Assembly: GCA_964599885.1 (NCBI GenBank)
Contig: CAZRHH010000024.1
Coordinates: 1-39,423 of the forward strand
DNA length: 39,423 bases
From: CAZRHH01 sp964599885
Lineage (GTDB): Bacteria > Chloroflexota > Dehalococcoidia > DSTF01 > JACRBR01
Reading direction: 5' to 3'
The translations under genes and the position numbers were made by a program. Shown in pieces: positions 33,646 to 39,423 of this stretch (its first letter is position 1; each line of letters opens with the position of its first letter). The notes beneath the pieces are model-generated. The model did no database searches. It saw only the letters and a list, made by a program, of their open reading frames with translations, and had not been told where the DNA came from.

Positions 33646-34314
33646 CTAGGGCCGCCGGCTCCGGTCTTCAATCCACCGGTGGAGTAGCGACTCAACGAGC
33701 AGGCGGGCTTCTCGCCTCGTCATGGGTTTGGGAGGCGGTTGCTTCTTTAGGTGTCCATGTCGCGCCTCCAACCCTGATGCGGCTGGATGATTGGCTGTAT
33801 GCCGAAACTGTCTCATCCGCGCCCGCGTTGTCCATCGCTCAAGAACGGCGCCTGAAGCCTCCATCAGTTCAACAACCCGATACAAATTCGTCCAGGTGCG
33901 ATCGCCTTGCCCGTAGAGCTGAAGCGCCCGAAGAACGAGTGGATCGTCTAGCGCGAGTTGAACCGCCGCGACGATGAATTCGGGCGTGAGTGGCTTCGCG
34001 CCAATGCCGATTTCGATGGTGGCGGGCTCCGGAAAAACGTATTGGTGGCTGCGACCGTTAGGATCTAGCAGTTCGGATCTCCCTAGACGGAGGGCGCTCC
34101 TACTCCCGAACCTCAAGGCCGCAACGCCGCTCAGGATGAAGGCCAACTCCAAGGCAGCACCACGGGCGTCCGCTGCGTCTTCGATTTCGTCGAGGATTGA
34201 CCAGGCAAGATAGTACTCACCGTTCGCTGAGCGAATCGCCCACTCCGCCGAGTGAATCTGCGCGAGGAATTCCAGGACGTCTGGCTCACCTTCGATGGTG
34301 ATTCGCCACTTCAT
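33646..34314 (-). CDS. Conserved hypothetical protein
   Basis: 222 residues, soluble, no signal. The first 60 residues (KWRITIEGEPDVLEFLAQIH, then a helical region with DEIEDAADARGAALELAF) look like a small alpha/beta domain. The middle has strands and LDDPLVLRALQLYGQGDRTW; after 150 the chain is basic (HLKKQPPPKPMTRREARLLV). No family recognised. Codon use matches its neighbours. It lies between the phospholipid operon and the next unknown gene, convergent with cdsA and divergent from the gene at 34458. Confidence 0.7.
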   Translation of the reverse strand: MKWRITIEGEPDVLEFLAQIHSAEWAIRSANGEYYLAWSILDEIEDAADARGAALELAFILSGVAALRFGSRSALRLGRSELLDPNGRSHQYVFPEPATIEIGIGAKPLTPEFIVAAVQLALDDPLVLRALQLYGQGDRTWTNLYRVVELMEASGAVLERWTTRARMRQFRHTANHPAASGLEARHGHLKKQPPPKPMTRREARLLVESLLHRWIEDRSRRP

Positions 34315-34457
34315 AGTCTCAGGCTATCAAAGCGAATCCCCTCTCACATCTGGCCTGCGCAACCACCGAACACGATCGGCTCATCGTGTGCGGCCACGAC
34401 AACGTGGTATCGTCTGGCCGAGGCGAATCTGTAACCCGCGATCTAGGAGAAATTGCT

Positions 34458-34970
34458 GTGGAGCAGTCTGGGATCGCTGTAGATGTCGCGCAGGCATTGT
34501 TTTACACCGTCGCGACGCTTGCGGTCATTGTCGGCGGAGGCCTTGCATGGAGACGCTTCATTCGTGAGAAGCCAGACGCTCCGAGGTGGGAGCTCATCGT
34601 CGGGGAACCGAGGGTCCGTTATAACGACGAGGAATTTCGCTTCATTTCAGAACTCGTCGTAAGCAATCGATCGAGGTCACCCCAAACGTTGAGCGGCGTT
34701 TGGCTGCAAAGCGTACATCCTCGGACCGGACTTACTGCCCAGCCAGAAAGTGCAGAGGAGGCGACCGAATACTTCGCCGGCGATCCGCAGCCGGGGCGTT
34801 CGATGCCTCCCGACTCGAGTCTGACGTTTACCTCGCTCGACGAGGTGAGTTCCGAACCGGCTATCGTCCGAGTCGAGTATGCCATCGACGTAGGCGAAGC
34901 CACCCCAATCTTCGGAAGAATGCTCAAGCCTGTCCATCATGACGACGTTGCCCTCTATCGGAACTCCTGA
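34458..34970 (+). CDS. Membrane-anchored hypothetical protein
   Basis: 170 residues from GTG 34458, chosen for TAGGAGA (34444-34450) 7 nt upstream; a further upstream ATG gives an unlikely extension. One N-terminal membrane helix (ALFYTVATLAVIVGGGLAW) is followed by a basic stop (RRFIREK) and a beta-rich soluble domain (WELIVGEPRVRYNDEEFRFI, LVVSNRSRSPQTLSGVWLQS, RSMPPDSSLTFTSLDEV). The domain has the look of an immunoglobulin-like or NEAT-like sandwich, but I cannot name it. By the positive-inside rule the domain would be cytoplasmic. Confidence 0.65.
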   Translation: MEQSGIAVDVAQALFYTVATLAVIVGGGLAWRRFIREKPDAPRWELIVGEPRVRYNDEEFRFISELVVSNRSRSPQTLSGVWLQSVHPRTGLTAQPESAEEATEYFAGDPQPGRSMPPDSSLTFTSLDEVSSEPAIVRVEYAIDVGEATPIFGRMLKPVHHDDVALYRNS

Positions 34971-35148
34971 AATGGGGCGGGCTTTGCTCGCTGGATTCCA
35001 GGCAAGACCTGGCCTTTGAAGTTTGGACTCGCGAACACGATCCACCCATTGTGTGTCAGCCAGCCGGTCTCTCTCACGATGCGTCTGTGCCCACGCGATC
35101 GTCCCCGTTCTCCGTGTGGACACGAACGATGACCCATCGCTGGAACGA

Positions 35149-35176
35149 GTGACGGTTGCTTGAACCACGATACAAT
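35149..35176 (+). promoter_or_regulatory. Probable promoter of the PD-(D/E)XK gene
   Basis: GTGACG (35149-35154) and TACAAT (35171-35176) with 16 nt between them, matching the -35 and -10 consensus at 4 of 6 and 5 of 6 positions. The start codon is 42 nt after the -10 box. Confidence 0.4.
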
Positions 35177-35217
35177 CGACATGCTCACGTCATCTAGAAA
35201 ACGCTGAGGCTGGATCA

Positions 35218-36561
35218 ATGCCCTCGGATGAAGAGCTCGCTCGTCGCCAAATCAATTGGGATGGCGACAACCATGTTGCTGCGGCGCTCGAGTGGCTCGT
35301 CGCGCTCATGGGCGACGACAACTGGTCGTCTCGGCGTTCGCTTGTTAGGGAACGCTTACGATCCATGATGGAGACGAAGCCGGTAGCAGAATCTACGATG
35401 TCCGCTGACGAGTGGACATCACTGATCGGCACGTCGCAATTGCCCGACGACATGATCGCGTGGTACATGCTGCTCGCCGAGATGTACGTGGAGCAGCCCT
35501 GGAACTATGAGCACGCGCAGGGCTCGCGGGTAATTCCGATAATGCATGTGCTAGGGCGTGATCTTGCCGCTCTCCGCTCCATTCCCGGCAGCGATGGACG
35601 CATGCGGCGGATGGTTCAGTCGTTTCCGGATAATCCCGATAGCGTGCTTTTTGAGTGCCTTGTTGCTCTCGCATATCGACGCGAAAACTGGGAGGTTAGC
35701 TTCATCGACGAGGGCTCCACCCGAGCACCAGACATAGCAGTCCGGAATCTGTCGGGACACGAACTCCAAGTCGAATGCAAGCGCAAATTCAAGCTATCTG
35801 AGTACGCAAGAATCGAGCGAGCAAGTTGGATTCGGCTGTTCGCCCCGGTTCGGGAGTATCTCCGTGCGGCCAAAGAGTCTCTAGTCGTTGACGTCACGTT
35901 TCATCAGGAACTCGCGTCGCTTCCGGACGGTTACTTGGGTGATCTGATAATTCCCAAACTGCGCTTGGCAGTGCCTCCGGCGCGCATCATCGACAACGAC
36001 GAGCTAGAGGTCGAATTCAGGCGTGCCAACGTGGAACGGTGCCAGAAGCATCTGGAGAAGAACCGTGTCAAGATGACATCGTCGCTGTTGAACCAGCTGC
36101 TCTACGACTTCGCTGCGCCCGAGCGAGGGATCACAACGCTAGGCCGTTTCAAGATCGCCCACACAGAACTCATGATGTATGCGGACGGCGTTGACTGGGC
36201 GGCCGCCGGGATATGGTCGTGCGATGCGCCCGAAGCGATCCAGAAGAAGACGCAGAGCCTTCACCGGCAGCTGTTGGATGCGGCCGATCAGATCGGCACC
36301 ACACGTGGCGCGATCCACATCGGTGTCGAGACCTACGATGGCGAACTGCTAGATCTGGCTCGCCATCTAAGCGTAATCGAAACCATGAGCCGAACCTCGC
36401 TTCCACCAACGATCGAATGGGTTTACTTTCATCAGTTCGGCTTCGAAGTACCACCAGACGAAAACTGGGCGGTGGAAGAGAAGTGCCACTACTTCGGTGT
36501 CACGCAAGACTCAGCAGCTCTCGGCGATCGCTTACTCCTAGCATTCGAGCACCCCAACTAA
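35218..36561 (+). CDS. Putative PD-(D/E)XK nuclease-fold protein of unknown role
   Basis: 447 residues from ATG 35218 (TGAGG 8-10 nt upstream). Residues 142-190 carry a restriction-endonuclease-like core: SVLFECLVALAYRRENWEVS with Glu146, a strand with Asp172 (RAPDIAV), and Glu186-x-Lys188 (LQVECKRKF). The preceding 140 residues are helical (two DE/W-rich helices, then IPIMHVLGRDLAALRS). The 250 residues after it are mixed alpha/beta, with HIGVETYDGELLDLARHLS near the end. No known restriction family is recognised. It stands alone with its own promoter and has no methyltransferase beside it. A nuclease role is inferred from the motif only. Confidence 0.7.
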   Translation: MPSDEELARRQINWDGDNHVAAALEWLVALMGDDNWSSRRSLVRERLRSMMETKPVAESTMSADEWTSLIGTSQLPDDMIAWYMLLAEMYVEQPWNYEHAQGSRVIPIMHVLGRDLAALRSIPGSDGRMRRMVQSFPDNPDSVLFECLVALAYRRENWEVSFIDEGSTRAPDIAVRNLSGHELQVECKRKFKLSEYARIERASWIRLFAPVREYLRAAKESLVVDVTFHQELASLPDGYLGDLIIPKLRLAVPPARIIDNDELEVEFRRANVERCQKHLEKNRVKMTSSLLNQLLYDFAAPERGITTLGRFKIAHTELMMYADGVDWAAAGIWSCDAPEAIQKKTQSLHRQLLDAADQIGTTRGAIHIGVETYDGELLDLARHLSVIETMSRTSLPPTIEWVYFHQFGFEVPPDENWAVEEKCHYFGVTQDSAALGDRLLLAFEHPN

Positions 36562-36626
36562 CCGCAGTTCACGATGTCCACATGGTGTGCGGTGAGATGT
36601 CGACCGGGTAGAGTGACGTCCTCCCC

Positions 36627-36971
36627 TTGGCGATCGCAGGCAAGGACGAGGATCAATGCTGCGTGACCATCCTGCCGTACCAGGACGAAACCTACGTTCG
36701 CTTCATTAGCGACCGCACCGGCGAGACCCTCTTCGAGATCAAGATGCTCGATGGAGCGATGATCGTCTGGGGCACGCACTACCGACCGAGCGAGTTCGCC
36801 ACGCGCCTTGCAGAGGATGGCGACACCCTGACCGTTGGCGGTACGTTGCACGACCGCATCGGTCCAGTGGTGACGTTCGGTGAACGCCTCACCGTCTTGT
36901 ACGGCTTTCGGGTGGAGGTCGGAAGGCTGCCAACGAACTTCGATCCCTCGTGGAGTCGAGACCGTGCGTAG
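36627..36971 (+). CDS. Small hypothetical protein
   Basis: 114 residues from a TTG at 36627; no ATG or GTG fits better, so the start is uncertain. The reading VTILPYQDETYVRFISDRTG, then TLFEIKMLDGAMIVWGTHYR and VGGTLHDRIGPVVTFGERLT has regular alternating strands and strong G/C at third positions, so I prefer it over the frame on the opposite strand. No family recognised. The 3' end abuts the fragment of an ADKRLDRL-type gene on the other strand. Confidence 0.5.
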   Translation: MAIAGKDEDQCCVTILPYQDETYVRFISDRTGETLFEIKMLDGAMIVWGTHYRPSEFATRLAEDGDTLTVGGTLHDRIGPVVTFGERLTVLYGFRVEVGRLPTNFDPSWSRDRA

Positions 36972-36977
36972 CCGCTG

Positions 36978-37120
36978 CCACCGCACCGGTAGGTGGCTGG
37001 CTTCGTTGTCGACGAATCGCTGGATCGTCGCTCGCAGATCCTCATCCGGTTCGGGTAGCTCGAACGAACCGTGTAGGTCTGCAGCTCCTTGTGCACATCG
37101 GTCTTTCCTAGCCGCAAAGG
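36978..37120 (-). pseudogene. 3' fragment of an ADKRLDRL-family gene
   Basis: About 115 bases align with the 3' end of the gene at 37859-38965, roughly four bases in five by eye. Minus-strand reading: VHKELQTYT (shared), then a one-base deletion, then FELPEPDEDLRATIQRFVDN versus FELPETDDDLRATIERIVDN in the intact gene. The intact TAG stop corresponds to TGG here, so the frame runs on. The rest of the gene is absent. A decayed third copy, 0.9 kb from the intact one. Confidence 0.75.
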
Positions 37121-37207
37121 TCGCAGGGTGCTGGCGCCGGCGTCTAGCCTTTACAGGCGCGGGTGCGCGAGCGTATCGTGGGGACGGCAGGGCGCGGACG
37201 ATCCGAC

Positions 37208-37795
37208 ATGCTCACCAGATTGGCGCTACTCGCGCTCGTAGTACCACTGCTCTACGTGGCCTGTATCGATGACGAATCGTCACCGTCCGCGCCAGTTCGT
37301 GCGCCCACGTTCGAGGGTGTGTATCTCGGCTCGGACGCTGGGAAGGTGTACGAGCCAAGCGGCGATGAAGTTCCGTACAGCGTCTGTGCTGACGGTGACG
37401 CATGGGTGCGCCCGAACGCTGACGATCAGGGTCGCCATCTGGCGGCGCTCGGCGGCGAGTTCAGTGACCTCGCGTCGCAAGGCTACCTGTTTCAACCGGG
37501 CTGGCTATGGACATTCGTAGGCCACCCTGAAGATGAACGGTACGCACTCGCACGCTCAGGACTGTGGACGGCGGCACCGAACACCGCTTCGTGTGCCCGC
37601 TCCGCCGGACTTACGCTCCTGATCGAGCATGAAGTGATGGAGATGCGGCTTGAGGGCGATACAGTGTGGATGAAGGCGCGTTATGTGCCCGGTTCCTTCC
37701 AGTACGTTGAGTACGCGTTGCCCAGAGACATTCGTAACACGTCGTACCAACTGATCGCTGAAGACGGCACATGGGTTGACGGGTGCTGTACGTAG
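37208..37795 (+). CDS. Putative lipoprotein of unknown function
   Basis: 195 residues from ATG 37208. The signal is LTRLALLALVVPLLYVAC, a lipobox-like end with Cys19, followed by an acidic Ser-rich tether (IDDESSPSAP). The mature part is beta-rich (GVYLGSDAGKVYEPSG, GYLFQPGWLWTFVGHP, GDTVWMKARYVPGSFQYVEY) and contains several cysteines, including a terminal CC. No family recognised. It should sit on the outer face of the membrane. It lies between the decayed and intact ADKRLDRL genes, on the opposite strand. Confidence 0.7.
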   Translation: MLTRLALLALVVPLLYVACIDDESSPSAPVRAPTFEGVYLGSDAGKVYEPSGDEVPYSVCADGDAWVRPNADDQGRHLAALGGEFSDLASQGYLFQPGWLWTFVGHPEDERYALARSGLWTAAPNTASCARSAGLTLLIEHEVMEMRLEGDTVWMKARYVPGSFQYVEYALPRDIRNTSYQLIAEDGTWVDGCCT

Positions 37796-37820
37796 CGCGG
37801 TATGTCATCCATCTACCGCG
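37796..37820. terminator. Hairpin after the lipoprotein gene
   Basis: CGCGGTA and TACCGCG, 7-bp stem with an 11-nt loop, starting right after the stop codon. It also lies beyond the 3' end of the convergent ADKRLDRL gene. No T-run. Confidence 0.4.
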
Positions 37821-37858
37821 AGGCATTGAGCATCACGATGGTTCGATGGTGTGCGGCG

Positions 37859-38965
37859 CTACCGCATCGGAACGTGCTTGACTTCGTTGTCGACGATTCG
37901 CTCTATCGTCGCGCGTAGGTCGTCGTCCGTTTCTGGCAGCTCGAACGGCCCCGTGTATGTCTGCAGCTCTTTGTGCACCTCGATGAGCGTTGTCTTTGCT
38001 TCGTCGAGGTATCCGCGCACGCGCTCGTGCAGCACATCCTCTCCGTCGTACGCTTCCGTCATCGCGTCAATCTGCTCCTCGATCGCGCGCAGCTCCCGCC
38101 AGTTCTCCTGCACGCCGCTACGGATGATGACGGCGACAACGCGCGCCAGCTCCGCGCTAAATCGACCGTTCGGTCGCGACATGACGAGCGGTGACTCCAT
38201 GTCGAGCGGCAGATCAATGTTGCATGCGCCACGATCGAGGAGGTTCCGGATGAACTCGTGGTCGCGGTGCGACCGCCCCACCTCGCGCTCGCGATGATCG
38301 GGCTGAACGTCGAACTCGATGCCGAAGTCGGGCACGACGGGCACTGGCTTGCCCAACCAGTCGTAGAACGCGCCGCAAGCGATCTTCAAGCGCTTGCCCT
38401 TCCCCTTGCCGGGAAGCGCCCCGGCGGCCACGAGCGCGCGCAACTCCTTGACCTTGTCGTCGCGCACCCGGTACCAGGCGTCGTCGGTGGGATACTGTTC
38501 CCTATCCTTCTCATCCGTCTCGTAGTCGGCGTCGTCCCAGGCGTGGTACTCCTCGGCATAGATCGTCGCGCAGTCGTCGAGCGACAGCATCTCGCCCCGC
38601 GCCTCCGCCTCGCGCTTGCGATACTGGCTGTCGGTGATCGCTTCCTTCCCACTGGTCAGGAAGTGCGCTCGGACGCTCCACATCTCCAGTGCGCACACCC
38701 GTGCCCACTGGAGCCAGCTGAAGCGCAGCTCGTCCTGGCGCGCGCGCTCCCGGATCACGAGAAGCACATGCGCGAGGTTGCCGTTGGCCGCGTTCATCAG
38801 GCCGATCAGGCGGTTGAGTTCGGGCGCCTGTGCGTCGGGCGCAGACTGCAGCAACTGGCGATCCTGCGGTTTGTCCGCCTTGAAGTCCCGAAGCATGAGG
38901 ATCGCCCGTTCTTTCGCGCTGAGCGCCGGCAGCAGACGATCGAGTCGCTTGTCTGCGCCGCTCAT
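37859..38965 (-). CDS. ADKRLDRL-family protein of unknown function, copy 2
   Basis: 368 residues. The N-terminus SGADKRLDRLLPALSAKERA, then LMLRDFKADKPQDRQLL, is shared with the 253-residue copy at 5423-6184. Next come helices (LNRLIGLMNAANGNLAHVLL, DELRFSWLQWARVCALEMW), an acidic insert present only here (EEYHAWDDADYETDEKDREQ), a basic GKGKGKRLKIACGAFYDWLG, and a helical C-terminal third shared with the other copy and with the fragment near 37 kb. No known motif, signal or membrane span. ATG 38965 overlaps the stop of the CCCH-knuckle gene as ATGA, so the pair is co-translated. Confidence 0.8.
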   Translation of the reverse strand: MSGADKRLDRLLPALSAKERAILMLRDFKADKPQDRQLLQSAPDAQAPELNRLIGLMNAANGNLAHVLLVIRERARQDELRFSWLQWARVCALEMWSVRAHFLTSGKEAITDSQYRKREAEARGEMLSLDDCATIYAEEYHAWDDADYETDEKDREQYPTDDAWYRVRDDKVKELRALVAAGALPGKGKGKRLKIACGAFYDWLGKPVPVVPDFGIEFDVQPDHREREVGRSHRDHEFIRNLLDRGACNIDLPLDMESPLVMSRPNGRFSAELARVVAVIIRSGVQENWRELRAIEEQIDAMTEAYDGEDVLHERVRGYLDEAKTTLIEVHKELQTYTGPFELPETDDDLRATIERIVDNEVKHVPMR

Positions 38966-39384
38966 CGTCGCCCGCCTGCCTTGACCAGACGCGGTTTGAG
39001 GGCGCCTTCCACCGCCTCCAGCCGCTGCTCCAGCTCACCGACTTCGAGGAGCTTGGCGCCGGCGAGCGCGCAGGCGACGAGCAGTCGGCCGCGTGCGACG
39101 CTGTTGTCGAGACTGAGTGCGTCCAGCACCGCGATCTCGACGATGCGGCGAATCTCGACGACGGAACCGAGTCCTTCGATCTCGTAGGCGCCGGCGAGCG
39201 TCTTCTCGCGCCGTCGACGCAGACCGCCCAGGCGCCGCGCCTCCGCCGCTTCCTCGGCATGGTCTGGTGAGTGCCAGAAACAGAACGGACTGTCCCGCAT
39301 CGGCGCCGACGCGCAGCTATCGCCGTTCTGCTTGTGTCCCGTACAGCTTCGAGCGAGTACCAATTCAGTACCTCTGCTAGTCAC
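38962..39384 (-). CDS. CCCH zinc-knuckle protein coupled to the ADKRLDRL gene
   Basis: 140 residues from a GTG at 39384 without a clear ribosome site; the true start may differ. A probable zinc knuckle is formed by Cys14, Cys24, Cys35 and His38 (CTGHKQNGDSC, then FCFWHSPDHAEEA). A very basic turn (RRLGGLRRRRE) follows, then three helices (SVVEIRRIVEIAVLDALSL, SVARGRLLVACALAGAKL, ELEQRLEAVEGAL). I have the impression of a widespread hypothetical family in Chloroflexota and Actinobacteria, often near mobile DNA. Nucleic-acid binding is inferred from knuckle plus basic patch. The 4-nt overlap with the next gene suggests a stable two-protein unit. Confidence 0.75.
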   Translation of the reverse strand: MTSRGTELVLARSCTGHKQNGDSCASAPMRDSPFCFWHSPDHAEEAAEARRLGGLRRRREKTLAGAYEIEGLGSVVEIRRIVEIAVLDALSLDNSVARGRLLVACALAGAKLLEVGELEQRLEAVEGALKPRLVKAGGRR

Positions 39385-39423
39385 GCGTGCTGGTAGTCAC
39401 ACCATCTTGCCATCGTGTGCGTC

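Noticed and set aside
36558..36986. Minus-strand gene opposite the 114-residue protein
   Set aside because: It begins in the decayed ADKRLDRL tail after the lost stop codon and has poorer composition than the plus-strand frame.
38258..39187. Plus-strand open frame of 309 codons
   Set aside because: Antisense to the ADKRLDRL and CCCH-knuckle genes, which have paralogue support; no recognisable motif.

Overview
The window is about 39 kb of high-GC bacterial DNA, dense in genes, with short intergenic gaps and few classical T-tailed terminators. Lineage is inferred, not shown. Long secreted proteins with Pro/Thr linkers, a C-terminal dockerin-like pair, thrombospondin type 3 repeats, a remnant of an NTF2-like/cupredoxin lipoprotein and a CxH-knuckle 'LGGLRRRRE' protein all remind me of Chloroflexota (Dehalococcoidia-like) genomes. 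Nothing here is a taxonomic marker.

Layout. (1) 1-4213: BON-domain protein, two small soluble proteins (one very His-rich), a cupredoxin remnant, a lipoprotein, and an epimerase/topoisomerase IB pair. (2) 4214-8465: a mobile-element scar. It holds an IS110 transposase fragment, a small helical protein, one copy of an unknown 'ADKRLDRL' gene, a gene coupled to a tyrosine integrase, and an attP-like site built on a tRNA 3' end with two pairs of a 10-bp repeat. (3) 8466-19747, all on the minus strand: a secreted TSP3/dockerin protein translationally coupled to a 2068-residue RHS protein, then a GRAM-like immunity candidate, then a graveyard of displaced RHS tips. One of these tips still reads open and is followed 15 nt later by its own immunity candidate. 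(4) 19748-22524: an SDR oxidoreductase, a XerC/D-like recombinase, a 26-residue membrane protein inside an inverted repeat, and a structured non-coding stretch. (5) 22525-30007: a defence-like cluster with an MmeI-type restriction-modification protein broken by one extra G, a YhaO/YhaN-like nuclease-ATPase pair and a truncated SNF2 helicase. (6) 30107-33513: membrane proteins diverging from a three-gene phospholipid operon (CDP-alcohol phosphotransferase, acyltransferase, CdsA). (7) 33646-39384: unknown proteins including a PD-(D/E)XK nuclease candidate, a lipoprotein, a decayed tail of an ADKRLDRL gene, and an intact ADKRLDRL gene coupled to a CCCH-knuckle gene.

How the parts fit. The RHS locus looks like a polymorphic toxin system in which new tips displaced older ones, leaving core-plus-tip cassettes with immunity genes downstream. 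The 22.5-30 kb cluster looks like an anti-phage island that has been partly inactivated. The ADKRLDRL/CCCH-knuckle pair, seen whole at one end, solo at the other and as a fragment in between, is the best candidate here for an undescribed, mobile or repeatedly duplicated module.
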